Assembly: GCF_035515275.1 (NCBI RefSeq) | Contig: NZ_DATJBQ010000127.1 | Span: 1 to 41,208, forward strand | Reading direction: 5' to 3' | Source of the DNA: Pusillimonas sp035515275 | GTDB lineage: Bacteria; Pseudomonadota; Gammaproteobacteria; Burkholderiales; Burkholderiaceae_B | DNA: 41,208 nt | Shown here: piece after piece, positions 14,923 to 23,521 of the stretch | Numbering within the stretch: position 1 is the stretch's first letter | How the letters are laid out: the number at the start of each line of letters is the position of its first letter | Position numbers and translations under genes: made by a program | Notes under the pieces: generated by a model | What the model was told of the DNA's origin: nothing | Databases searched by the model: none | What the model saw: the letters and a program-made list of their open reading frames with translations, nothing else

Positions 14923-17589
14923 TCAGAACGGGGGGTCGGAATCAAGGTCGTCGGGCGGTGCTTGTACTGGCTCGGCAGCCGCTTTTTTGGCTGCCGATTT
15001 ACTTGCCGCCTTCTTTGCAGCGCTTTTCTTGGCCGCGGTTTTGGTCGCTTTTTTGGCGGCCTTGGCGGCCGTTTTGCTTACGGTCTTTTTGGCAGCGGCT
15101 TTAGAAGTTGCTTTCTTGGCCGTTTTCTTGCCGGCTTTCTCGGGCCGGGGTTCGAACTCGAAACTGACCTTTCCGTCGGCGCCCTTGACCAAAAAGGCTT
15201 TGAACTTGCGGTTGGTACGGCTGGAGATAAAGCCATCGAGCAGATCGGTCTTGCCATCGGTCAGCAGCTTGCTGACCTGCTCGGGCGAGATCTCTTGGCG
15301 CAGAATGATCTTGCCTGTGCGGAAATCACAGGATTTTTCAGGCCCGACCGATTTTTCGCAGACGTAGTTCATGCCGTGCTCAAAGACGCGGCTGCCGCAT
15401 TTGGGGCAATTGCCCAACGACGTCTGTGCCGAGAAGTCGACTGGTTCGGCATTGTCGTCGTCGTTTTGGCCAAAGTCGAACTCGAGCTTATATTCGTCGG
15501 TAATCCGAAGCAGCGCCGAAAACGGCCGCCCCATTTTGCTGATGAAGCCGGTAAGCGGCCCCAGTGTGCGCTCTTGAAGCAGCGACTCGACTTCGGGGAT
15601 CTCGAATGTGCGCCCGCCGGGGTGCTTGCCAATGGAAAAATCACACTGCGTGCAGGCGTAGCGGCGGTAGTTTTCCTTGACCACGCCCCCGCATTTGGGG
15701 CAAGGGGTTTGCAGTGTGGCGTAGTCGCCCGGAACGGTGTCGCGCTCGTATTCTTTAGCGCGCTTTACGATGATCTGTGTCATTTGCGCAATGTCGCGCA
15801 TGAAGGTCTCGCGGTCGAGCTCGCGTTGCTCGATCTGCTTGAGCTGATGCTCCCATTCGCCGGTCAGTTCGGGCGAGGTCAGTTCATTGACGCCCAGGCC
15901 CGAAAGCAAAGTCATGAGCTGACGCGCCTTGGCGCTGGGTATCAGCTCGCGTCCTTCGCGACGCAGGTAACCTTCGTTGAGCAGACCCTCGATAATGGCT
16001 GCGCGTGTGGCCGGTGTGCCCAGGCCACGCTCGGACATGGCTTCGCGCAAGGCTTCGTCGTCGACGAGCTTGCCGGCGCCTTCCATGGCCGACAGCAGTG
16101 TGGCTTCGGTGTATCGCGCCGGCGGCTTGGTGGTCAGGCCTTTGGCCTCGATGTCTTCGGTGTGCACGGTTTCGCCGTCGGCCACGGCGACGAGCGTGGT
16201 GTCGTCGCCTTGTGACTCGCGGCCGTAGATGGCCAGCCAGCCGGGCGAGACCAGCACCTTGCCTTCGGTTTTGAAGTGATGGCCCGAAACCTCGGTAATG
16301 CGGGTGGTGACGCGAAACTCGGCCGCCGGAAAGAACACCGCCAGAAAGCGCCGGGCAATAAGCTCGTAGATTTTTCCTTCGGCATCGCTGAGTTCGCGCG
16401 GTACCTGCAAGGTGGGAATAATGGCGAAGTGATCGGACACCTTCTTGTCATCGAAGATGCGCTTGTTGGGCTTGATGCGGTCTGCCTTGAGCAGTTGCCC
16501 GGCGAACGGCCGAACACTGGCGGCCGCCGCCGAGCCCGCTTCAGCCAACGCCTGTACCGTGTTTTGAACGGTAGAAATGTAGTCTTCGGGCAGATAGCGT
16601 GAATCGGTACGCGGGTAGGTCAGTGCCTTGTGTCGTTCGTACAGTGTCTGGGCCAATGCCAGGGTGGTCTTGGCCGAGAACCCAAAGCGCGAGTTGGCTT
16701 CGCGTTGTAGCGATGTCAGGTCGAATAGCGCCGGCGACATCTGCGTTGAGGGCTTTGATTCTTCGGTAACCGTGCCGGGTTTGTCCCGGCATGCGGCCAC
16801 AATGCTTTGGGCAGCCGCTTGCGACCACAAGCGCGAATCTCGCTGCTCGGCGTCTTCCGTTTTCTTGAACTTTGGGTCGAACCAACGACCGGTGTAAAAC
16901 CCGGCTGCGGCAACGAAGTTGCCGTGTACTTCCCAGTAGTCGCGCGGGACGAAACTGCGGATGCGCTCTTCGCGCTCGGCCACGATGGCCAGGGTGGGCG
17001 TTTGCACGCGGCCTACCGGCGTTTTAAAGAAGCCGCCGTCTTTACTGTTAAAGGCTGTCATGGCGCGTGTGCCATTGATGCCCACCAGCCAGTCGGCTTC
17101 GGCGCGAGAGCGCGCGGCCGCTTCAAGCGGCTTAAGGTCGTCGTCGTCGCGCAGCGAGGCGAAGGCTTCGCGTATGGCCGTTTGCGTCATGGAACGCAGC
17201 CACAGGCGCTGAATGGGCTTTTTTACGCCTGAATACTGAACGATGTAGCGAAAGATAAGCTCGCCCTCGCGGCCCGCGTCGCAAGCGTTGATGACGCTGT
17301 CAACATCTTTGCGCTTAAGCAGTTTGACCAGCAGTTTCAGGCGCTCGGCTGATTTTTTGTCGGTAGGCCCCAGCTCGAACTGCGGTGGAATAACGGGCAG
17401 GTGGTTGAAGCTCCATTTGCCGCGCACCGGGTCGTTGGGTGCGACCAGCGTAAGCAGGTGCCCCACGCTGGAAGCAAGCACGTACTGATCGCTTTCAAAA
17501 TAGTCGCCCTCGCGCGTAAACCCCCCAAGGGCGCGGGAAATATCTAGGGCGACCGAGGGTTTCTCGGCAATGATCAACGATTTAGTCAT
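14923..17589 (-). CDS. topB: DNA topoisomerase III with histone H1-like C-terminal tail
   Basis: 888 residues, against about 650 for E. coli TopB. A type IA topoisomerase that decatenates and relaxes single-strand-containing DNA. The Toprim domain opens with SLIIAEKPSVALDISRALGG and continues with NACDAGREGELIFRYI (acidic metal site). The active-site Tyr is in LTYPRTDSRYLPEDYI at about residue 328. After the core come zinc-ribbon repeats (CPKCGG with CTQCDF near 615; CPKCGSRVF with CEKSVGPEKSCDF near 725). Residues 818-872 (DNA 14974-15138) are almost only Lys, Ala, Ser and Thr, with 20 lysines in 55 positions in AAKKA-type repeats like histone H1, then an acidic PPDDLDSDPPF end. Upstream in the same direction are gluQ and smg. 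Confidence 0.95.
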   Translation of the reverse strand: MTKSLIIAEKPSVALDISRALGGFTREGDYFESDQYVLASSVGHLLTLVAPNDPVRGKWSFNHLPVIPPQFELGPTDKKSAERLKLLVKLLKRKDVDSVINACDAGREGELIFRYIVQYSGVKKPIQRLWLRSMTQTAIREAFASLRDDDDLKPLEAAARSRAEADWLVGINGTRAMTAFNSKDGGFFKTPVGRVQTPTLAIVAEREERIRSFVPRDYWEVHGNFVAAAGFYTGRWFDPKFKKTEDAEQRDSRLWSQAAAQSIVAACRDKPGTVTEESKPSTQMSPALFDLTSLQREANSRFGFSAKTTLALAQTLYERHKALTYPRTDSRYLPEDYISTVQNTVQALAEAGSAAAASVRPFAGQLLKADRIKPNKRIFDDKKVSDHFAIIPTLQVPRELSDAEGKIYELIARRFLAVFFPAAEFRVTTRITEVSGHHFKTEGKVLVSPGWLAIYGRESQGDDTTLVAVADGETVHTEDIEAKGLTTKPPARYTEATLLSAMEGAGKLVDDEALREAMSERGLGTPATRAAIIEGLLNEGYLRREGRELIPSAKARQLMTLLSGLGVNELTSPELTGEWEHQLKQIEQRELDRETFMRDIAQMTQIIVKRAKEYERDTVPGDYATLQTPCPKCGGVVKENYRRYACTQCDFSIGKHPGGRTFEIPEVESLLQERTLGPLTGFISKMGRPFSALLRITDEYKLEFDFGQNDDDNAEPVDFSAQTSLGNCPKCGSRVFEHGMNYVCEKSVGPEKSCDFRTGKIILRQEISPEQVSKLLTDGKTDLLDGFISSRTNRKFKAFLVKGADGKVSFEFEPRPEKAGKKTAKKATSKAAAKKTVSKTAAKAAKKATKTAAKKSAAKKAASKSAAKKAAAEPVQAPPDDLDSDPPF

Positions 17590-17678
17590 GGTGTTCCAGG
17601 CCGCAGCTTTAGCGCGGATGATACGGGGGGATAAAGGCCTAGCGCAAGCTTGCCAATATAAAACAGTGGCTCAATATA

Positions 17679-18536
17679 TCAAATGTTGAAGCGCGCGGCC
17701 CAACGCGGTATGGCTTCGGACCAGAATTGCTTGACGGTACGGGCGGCCGGCAATGGGTCAAAGCCCAGGTGCCGCCACGATTTCTTCAGGCTGGACACCG
17801 CATCGGCGCTGTCCAGTGGTGGTGCATGATTTTGTTTCGACAGCTTGTGACCGGTTTCATCCACCACCAGAGGCACATGCATGACACGCGGTGTGCGTAC
17901 GCCAAGAATGCCGGCCAGCACTTGCTGGCGTGCGGTCGAGTCCAGCAGATCGGCACCGCGAACAATGTCGGTCACCGCCTGGTCGGCGTCGTCGATCACC
18001 ACCACAAACTGGTAGGCCCACAGGCCGTCGGCGCGCCTGATGATGAAATCGCCCACTTCGGCCGTCACATCTTGCTGCTGGGGGCCAAACCAGCGGTCGT
18101 GGAACTGTGTGATACCGTCGGGTACCAGCAGGCGCCAGGCCCGCAGCGGCCGGCCGTGGCCGATTCCGGAGCGGCAGGTGCCCTTGTATGGGCCCTGACC
18201 AAGTTCGCGACGCGTACATGCGCAGCCGTAAACCAGGTTTCGCCCCTGCAGCTGCTTGAAAACGGCCTGGTAGCGCGCCAGGCGCCGGGATTGCCAGATG
18301 GGTGGAGCATCCCAGTGCATGTCCAGCGCTTGCAATTGTTGCATGATGATACGGTCGGCGCCGGCTTGCGTGCGGGGTGCGTCGATGTCTTCGATACGCA
18401 ACAGCCATTGCCCGCCATGTGCGCGTGCATCCAGGTAGCCGGCCATTGCAGTCGCCAGCGAGCCTTCGTGCAAGGGGCCGCTGGGGCTGGGCGCGAAGCG
18501 CCCGATATAGCCCGCCAGTGTCTTGGCCTGTGCCAT
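17679..18536 (-). CDS. gluQ: Glutamyl-Q tRNA(Asp) synthetase
   Basis: 285 residues. A truncated glutamyl-tRNA synthetase without an anticodon-binding domain; it attaches glutamate to the queuosine of tRNA(Asp). The class I signature is RFAPSPSGPLHEGSL (about 13-27): here the His-x-Gly-Ser motif reads HEGS where relatives often have HFGS or HAGS. The zinc ligands are in YGCACTRRELGQGPYKGTC (Cys, Cys, Tyr, Cys), and KLSKQN at about 230 is the KMSKS equivalent. It lies between smg (20 bases upstream) and topB (89 bases downstream), all on the minus strand, and probably belongs to the same unit. Confidence 0.92.
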   Translation of the reverse strand: MAQAKTLAGYIGRFAPSPSGPLHEGSLATAMAGYLDARAHGGQWLLRIEDIDAPRTQAGADRIIMQQLQALDMHWDAPPIWQSRRLARYQAVFKQLQGRNLVYGCACTRRELGQGPYKGTCRSGIGHGRPLRAWRLLVPDGITQFHDRWFGPQQQDVTAEVGDFIIRRADGLWAYQFVVVIDDADQAVTDIVRGADLLDSTARQQVLAGILGVRTPRVMHVPLVVDETGHKLSKQNHAPPLDSADAVSSLKKSWRHLGFDPLPAARTVKQFWSEAIPRWAARFNI

Positions 18537-18556
18537 TGCACGCTAGCCAGACAGGC

Positions 18557-19018
18557 TTAATGGAACAGGCGCTTGCGGTCGTCGGTAAGCAGCTCTTCGA
18601 GGACCAGGTGGTCGACCTCGGCTTCCTGGCTCCAGAGCACCATGAGGGCGATGATCTTGATTTTTTCCAGGGGTACGGGTGATTCGTCGGCGGCAAGCGC
18701 ACGATCGATGAGGATCTCGCGCAGTGCAGCGGGCAGGGCGCCCGAGGCTTCGAGGAAGCTGATGAAACCGATGGCTTCGGTACCCAGCGATTGGTATTCG
18801 ATGTCGGTGTAGATGCGCGCACTGCCGCCCTGGGGGGCGTGCGCCAGTTGCACGCATTGCTCGGTGGTTTGGGCCAGGCCGTACAGCCAGCCCAACGCTT
18901 CGTCGATGTCTTCGTGCTCGAAGCCGACGGCGGCCAACTTATGGGCCAGGGTGTCTGCATCGGGGCACGATTGAGGGGTGTAATAGTTTTCGAAAAGGTA
19001 GACGAGAATATCGAACAT
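18557..19018 (-). CDS. smg: Smg family protein (DUF494)
   Basis: 153 residues, the usual Smg length. Family function is not established. The start MFDILVYLFENYY and the later SLGTEAIGFISFLEASGALP are diagnostic of DUF494. In many beta- and gammaproteobacteria smg lies near dprA/smf and topB; here dprA is absent and gluQ lies between smg and topB. It is mostly helical with no signal peptide or membrane segment, so cytoplasmic. It is the first gene of the minus-strand run smg-gluQ-topB-SET; the promoter is presumably in 19019-19130. Confidence 0.9.
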   Translation of the reverse strand: MFDILVYLFENYYTPQSCPDADTLAHKLAAVGFEHEDIDEALGWLYGLAQTTEQCVQLAHAPQGGSARIYTDIEYQSLGTEAIGFISFLEASGALPAALREILIDRALAADESPVPLEKIKIIALMVLWSQEAEVDHLVLEELLTDDRKRLFH

Positions 19019-19132
19019 AAGCGTTTCGTATTGCCCTTTACAGTATCCGTGAACGGATGGATTAGCCGGTAAAGTCTATATTGACTGTACGCTGAATTTT
19101 TGGGGCAGGCAACTTGTGTTTGTCTGAATTAC

Positions 19133-19163
19133 AACGGGCCTGCCGCAACGCGGCAGGCCCGTT
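19133..19163 (-). terminator. Long perfect hairpin downstream of thiolase
   Basis: AACGGGCCTGCCG (19133-19145) pairs perfectly with CGGCAGGCCCGTT (19151-19163), a 13-bp stem with a 5-base loop. It lies 70 bases past the thiolase stop. Neither side has a strong T run, so termination is inferred from stem strength. Confidence 0.55.
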
Positions 19164-19233
19164 CGATACCCTATTTTACCGGCATTTGACGCCCGGGGTT
19201 TTGGCCCGGGTGAGCGGGCCGGTGCCGCTGGGG

Positions 19234-20415
19234 TCAGACCATTTCAATGGCCATGGCCACTGCTTCGCCGCCGCCGATACATAGCGAGGCCACACCTTTT
19301 TTACCGCCGGTTTTGCGCAGCCCGCCCACTAGGGTGGCCAGCAGACGCGCGCCCGAGGCACCGATGGGGTGGCCCAGAGCCGTGGCCCCGCCGTGGATGT
19401 TGACCTTGGCATGATCGAGCTTGAGGTCATGCATGGCCGCCATGGTTACCACGGCAAAGGCCTCGTTGATTTCGTACAGGTCGACGTCGCTGGTTTTCCA
19501 GCCGGCCTTGGCCAGCAGTTTTTGCATGGCGCCTACCGGTGCGGTGGTGAACCACTCGGGCTCTTGCGAATGTTGGGCCTGGGCGACGATGCGTGCCAGG
19601 GGGGTGACACCCAATCGCTTGGCGGTGGATTCGCGCATCAGCACCATGGCGGCTGCACCGTCTGAAATGGACGATGAGTTGGCTGCGGTAACCGTGCCGT
19701 CTTTCTTGAAGGCGGGCTTCAGGGTAGGGATTTTTTCGGGCATGGCCTTGGTGGGGCTTTCGTCGGTATCGATGACCGTGTCGCCCTTGCGGCCCGCCAC
19801 GGTTACGGGGGCGATTTCCCATTTGAAGCTGCCGTCTTCGGTGGCGGCGCGAGCACGGCGCAGCGACTCAAGCGAGAAGGCGTCTTGTTGCTCGCGGGTA
19901 AAGCTGTACTTGCCGGCGCAGCTTTCGGCGAACACGCCCATGGCGGTACCGCGCTGATAGGCGTCTTCCAGGCCGTCCAGCGCCATGTGGTCGTACACGG
20001 TGGAATGGCCGTAGCGGTATCCCTGGCGGCCGCGCAGCAGCAGATATGGGGCGTTACTCATGCTTTCCTGGCCGCCTGCAACAATGACTTCGGCGCTCTC
20101 AGCCTTGAGCAGGTCGTGGGCGAACATGGCGGCTTTCATGCCCGAGCCGCACACTTTGTGAATGGTGGTGCAGCCCACGCCTTGCGGCAAACCGGCGCCC
20201 AGTGCCGCCTGACGCGCGGGCGCCTGGCCTTGGCCGGCCTGCAGCACGTTGCCCATAATGACTTCGTCAATGGCATCGGCGGCAACGCCGGCGCGCTCGA
20301 CAGCCGCCTTGATGGCAATTGAGCCCAGCTCGTGAGCGGCAAGGCTGGACAGGCTGCCCATCATTCCGCCCATAGGGGTGCGTGCGATGGAAACAAGTAC
20401 GATGGGATCCGACAT
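19234..20415 (-). CDS. Acetyl-CoA C-acetyltransferase (thiolase)
   Basis: 393 residues, the standard length for biosynthetic or degradative thiolase II. It condenses two acetyl-CoA to acetoacetyl-CoA or runs the reverse. The nucleophilic Cys is in TTIHKVCGSGMKAAMFA (about residue 90), the catalytic His in GGATALGHPIGASGAR (about 350), and the second Cys in SLCIGGGEAVA (about 380). It begins 25 bases after aceK on the same strand, suggesting joint transcription with the kinase/phosphatase that sets flux into the glyoxylate shunt; both enzymes act at the acetyl-CoA node. No phaB or other PHA gene is nearby, so I do not call it phaA. Confidence 0.93.
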   Translation of the reverse strand: MSDPIVLVSIARTPMGGMMGSLSSLAAHELGSIAIKAAVERAGVAADAIDEVIMGNVLQAGQGQAPARQAALGAGLPQGVGCTTIHKVCGSGMKAAMFAHDLLKAESAEVIVAGGQESMSNAPYLLLRGRQGYRYGHSTVYDHMALDGLEDAYQRGTAMGVFAESCAGKYSFTREQQDAFSLESLRRARAATEDGSFKWEIAPVTVAGRKGDTVIDTDESPTKAMPEKIPTLKPAFKKDGTVTAANSSSISDGAAAMVLMRESTAKRLGVTPLARIVAQAQHSQEPEWFTTAPVGAMQKLLAKAGWKTSDVDLYEINEAFAVVTMAAMHDLKLDHAKVNIHGGATALGHPIGASGARLLATLVGGLRKTGGKKGVASLCIGGGEAVAMAIEMV

Positions 20416-20440
20416 GATTTTGCTCCTGATGGATTAATGG

Positions 20441-22288
20441 TTATGGCTGGTTGGCTGGCTGCGTGCCTGGGCTGCCCAGGCGGCGTGTTTCGTCGTAAGG
20501 GAAGATGTCTTCGATGCGCCCTTGCATGACCCTTTCGCGGCAGGCCTGCCACCACTCGGCGTCGAGCAGGCAGGCATGGTGTCGCAGAAATGCGTCTCGC
20601 ACCCGGGGGGCGCCCAATAGAAATCGCGAAAACTCTTCTGGGAAGACGTCGTTGGGTCCGACCGGATACCAGGGCTCGGCGGCCAGCTCGGCCTCTTCGT
20701 AAGGGGCCGGCGGAATACGGCGGAAATTCATTTCGTTCATGCGTTGGATTTCGTCGTAATCATAGAATACAACACGTCCAAGCCGGGTGACTCCAAAGTT
20801 CTTGAACAGCATGTCGCCTGGAAAGATATTGGCTGCGGCGAGTTCGCGTATGGCGTCGCCGTACTGGCGCACGGCGTGCTCCAGGGCGGCGTCCGAGGCC
20901 TGCATCAAATAGATGTTCAGTGGGGTCATGCGGCGTTCTATATACACATGCCGCAAAATAATGGTGTCGGCGGTTTCTTCGATCAGGCTGGGTACTTCGT
21001 TGCGCAGCTCGGCAAGCAACGGTTCAGAAAAACGCCGGCGGGGCAGCGCTACCTGCGAGTACTCCCAGGTATCGGCCATGCGGCCCACACGGTCGTGTTT
21101 CTTGACCACCAGGTACTTGCGCTTGACGGTGGCTGCGTTCATGTCGGGCTTGGCGATACGGTCGCGAATCAGCTTGAATACGTAGGGGTACGAGGGCAAG
21201 GTAAAAACCGCCATGACCAGCCCCTTGATACCCGGCGCCAGATCGAACGCGTCGTGCGAGTGCGACAGGTGGTGCAGGAAGTCGCGGTAAAAAAGGGTTT
21301 TGCCCTGTTTCTGCAAACCGATGGTGGTGTAAATTTCGGCCTTGGGCTTGCGGGGAAGCAGCGAAGTCAAAAAATTTACATAGGCGGAAGGCGCTTCCAT
21401 GTCGACCAGAAAGTACGCGCGTGTGAAACTGAACAGGGTGCTCAGGTCGTCGGACGTATAAAGCAGGGCATCCAATACCACGTGCCCCGAGGGCTGTCGC
21501 AGCAGCGCAATGGCGAAAGGGTAGGTCGCCCCCTGGTTCACCAGGCGGCCCACGGCATAGGCGCCCTTGTTGCGAAAGAACAGCGAGTTCAGCACGTGTA
21601 TCTGGCAATCGGGGGCGATGCGTCGACCGCCTTCGCGGTCCAGGGCGGCTCGCAACTGGCCTACAGCCTTGCGGGCCAGCGCCCGGACGTCGCGCGGCAG
21701 GTCGGTAAAGGGTGCTGCCAGACCAAAGTCGGCCATCATGCGTATCAACGATGCTTCCAGCCCTTCGGTCGCAGGGTAGTACACGCGGTACGAGGGCAGC
21801 CGGCTATCGATGTACTCGGTGGCCACAGCGGGCCGCACGAACATGAAGTCGTTGTTGAAGTATTCGCGGTGCAATATGCGGCACGAGACCGAGTTGAAGA
21901 AGGTCTCGGCGCATTCGGGTTGCCGGTGCCCGGCCAGCAGGCCTATGTAGGCGGTCTTGGCGGCCTGCCAGAACTTAAGCTGCGGCTCGGTAAGTTCGGT
22001 TTCGGCGCCGGATCCTTCGGGGCTGGCTTCACTGCCCTTCAGGGCGGCATTAAGGGTGACCGAGCATTCGCGTACCCGGGTGTCGTAGTATTCGATGCGC
22101 TCGCGCGACAATTGCTGCATGGCTCGCCAGTCGCCTGATTCGAACAGCGATTTTGCCCGCTGGGCGCCGTAACGAAACAAGGCATAGTGGCGATCAAACC
22201 CCGACAGTATCATCTGCGCCACGGTCTCGGGCGACAAATGCTGCCGCGTGGCCGGTTCAATATGCTGGTGGTCTGCGGTGCGTATCAT
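20441..22288 (-). CDS. aceK: Isocitrate dehydrogenase kinase/phosphatase
   Basis: 615 residues, slightly above the E. coli length of about 578. The bifunctional enzyme phosphorylates isocitrate dehydrogenase to divert isocitrate to the glyoxylate shunt and removes the phosphate when glucose-like carbon is available. The ATP-binding stretch APGIKGLVMAVFTLPSYPY near residue 352 and DMLFKNFGVTRLGRVVFYDYDEI near 505 (kinase metal-site region) are characteristic. In enteric bacteria aceK follows aceBA; here it precedes a thiolase and the malate synthase is the G form located 8 kb away, so the shunt genes are dispersed. The gene is divergent from the metallo-hydrolase gene. Confidence 0.96.
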   Translation of the reverse strand: MIRTADHQHIEPATRQHLSPETVAQMILSGFDRHYALFRYGAQRAKSLFESGDWRAMQQLSRERIEYYDTRVRECSVTLNAALKGSEASPEGSGAETELTEPQLKFWQAAKTAYIGLLAGHRQPECAETFFNSVSCRILHREYFNNDFMFVRPAVATEYIDSRLPSYRVYYPATEGLEASLIRMMADFGLAAPFTDLPRDVRALARKAVGQLRAALDREGGRRIAPDCQIHVLNSLFFRNKGAYAVGRLVNQGATYPFAIALLRQPSGHVVLDALLYTSDDLSTLFSFTRAYFLVDMEAPSAYVNFLTSLLPRKPKAEIYTTIGLQKQGKTLFYRDFLHHLSHSHDAFDLAPGIKGLVMAVFTLPSYPYVFKLIRDRIAKPDMNAATVKRKYLVVKKHDRVGRMADTWEYSQVALPRRRFSEPLLAELRNEVPSLIEETADTIILRHVYIERRMTPLNIYLMQASDAALEHAVRQYGDAIRELAAANIFPGDMLFKNFGVTRLGRVVFYDYDEIQRMNEMNFRRIPPAPYEEAELAAEPWYPVGPNDVFPEEFSRFLLGAPRVRDAFLRHHACLLDAEWWQACRERVMQGRIEDIFPYDETRRLGSPGTQPANQP

Positions 22289-22317
22289 GCCCGCCCTTGG
22301 TATGTTGCATGGAATAG

Positions 22318-22348
22318 TTGAAGCTTCAAGATAAAGACCGTTTATAGT
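22318..22348 (+). promoter_or_regulatory. Palindrome and possible promoter between aceK and the metallo-hydrolase gene
   Basis: TTGAAGCTTCAA at 22318-22329 is a perfect 12-bp palindrome, and TATAGT at 22343-22348 is a plausible -10 for the plus-strand gene. The first half of the palindrome could serve as -35, but at a long 19-base spacing. A regulator site is possible but unproven. Confidence 0.3.
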
Positions 22349-22410
22349 ACGGTAGCGGCCGCCGTTACGTAAACATCAACAACCTGCGGCCCGGAGTACG
22401 GAGATATTGG

Positions 22411-23490
22411 ATGAACCCTAATGAACAGAAGTTGACCTACCCCTGGGGCGATACGCTGCCCGAACCCGGCCAAGCGGTGGCCATCGGAGACGGCGTGCGC
22501 TGGATCCGCATGCCGCTGCCTTTCATGCTTGATCATATCAACCTTTGGCTGCTGCGCGATGAGATCGACGGTCGTTCGGGCTGGACGGTGGTCGACTGCG
22601 GCGTGGCCCGCGATGAGGTCAAGGTTCTGTGGGAACAGATTTTTGAGAACGCGCTCGAGGGCCTGCCTGTTCTGCGTGTGCTGGTGACTCATATGCACCC
22701 GGATCATCTGGGTCTGGCCGACTGGATCTGCAAGAAGTGGGACGCTCCGTTGTGGATCAGCATGACTGAATACATGACGGGCCGGCTGTGGTCGCGTCCG
22801 CCGGTGGGCAATGTGGCGGCGGGTGGCATCAGCGGCCAGGCGGCGGTAGACCACTTTGTTCGTCACGGTCTGGTCGATGCTGATGCGAAGCAAAAGATTC
22901 TTGAGCGCGGCAAGTACTACCCCAGCCATGTTCCTGATGTGCCGGCGCGCTTTCGACGCTTGATGGACGGCGACCGTGTCTCGATCGGGGGCCGTGACTG
23001 GCGGGTTATTGTGGGTTACGGGCATTCGCCGGAACACGTGTCTTTGTATAGCGATACGCTGCAGATGCTGATCTCGGGCGATATGGTGCTGCCGCGCATT
23101 TCTACAAACGTCAGTGTGTTTGATTTCGAGCCCGAGTCGAATCCTTTGCCGCTGTATTTGAAGTCGCTGCGCGGCTACGACGGGCTACCGGTCGAAACGG
23201 TGGTGCTGCCTTCGCATGGGCGTCCCTTCCGGGGGCTGCACGAGCGCATTGCCCAGCAGCATGCGCATCATGCTGAGCGTCTTGAAGAAGTGCTTACGGC
23301 ATGTGGAGCTTCGGACTGCTCGGCGGCTGACATCGTGCCGCTGATGTTCAAACGGGCGCTTGATGCGCACCAGCTGGCGTTTGCCATGGGCGAGGCGTTG
23401 GCGCACTTGCATGCGTTGTACTACGAGGGGCGCTTGAGTCGCTTGGTTGGCGACGACGGGGTGATACGTTTCAGGGCTGTGGATCGCTAG
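22411..23490 (+). CDS. Metallo-beta-lactamase-fold hydrolase
   Basis: 359 residues. The family hydrolyses thioesters, lactones, phosphoesters and others through a di-metal site. The metal motif THMHPDHLGLADW (HxHxDH) is at about residues 93-105; further His ligands are probably in YGHSPEHVSLY (about 206) and LPSHGRPF (about 267). The C-terminal part, around residues 290-340, is a helical extension seen in MBL proteins that combine with a winged-helix-like end, and it may bind substrate. CGGAG lies upstream of the ATG. No pathway gene adjoins it, so the substrate is unknown; acyl-CoA thioester or lactone hydrolysis is a guess from relatives near fatty-acid genes. Confidence 0.87.
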   Translation: MNPNEQKLTYPWGDTLPEPGQAVAIGDGVRWIRMPLPFMLDHINLWLLRDEIDGRSGWTVVDCGVARDEVKVLWEQIFENALEGLPVLRVLVTHMHPDHLGLADWICKKWDAPLWISMTEYMTGRLWSRPPVGNVAAGGISGQAAVDHFVRHGLVDADAKQKILERGKYYPSHVPDVPARFRRLMDGDRVSIGGRDWRVIVGYGHSPEHVSLYSDTLQMLISGDMVLPRISTNVSVFDFEPESNPLPLYLKSLRGYDGLPVETVVLPSHGRPFRGLHERIAQQHAHHAERLEEVLTACGASDCSAADIVPLMFKRALDAHQLAFAMGEALAHLHALYYEGRLSRLVGDDGVIRFRAVDR

Positions 23491-23521
23491 CTTTTTGTGG
23501 TGTTTTTGTGGGTTCTTAAGT

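Noticed and set aside
14872..16215. 447-codon plus-strand frame opposite topB and the SET gene
   Set aside because: Its repetitive start (Phe/Gly/Leu/Arg-rich) is just the complement of the Lys/Ala tail codons; no other support.
19192..19210. Two CCCGGG sites as a terminator hairpin
   Set aside because: Only a 6-bp stem made of self-complementary sequence in GC-rich DNA; the 13-bp hairpin at 19133-19163 is far stronger.
20744..22138. 464-codon plus-strand frame opposite aceK
   Set aside because: Antisense shadow of a strongly conserved gene; no domain recognised.
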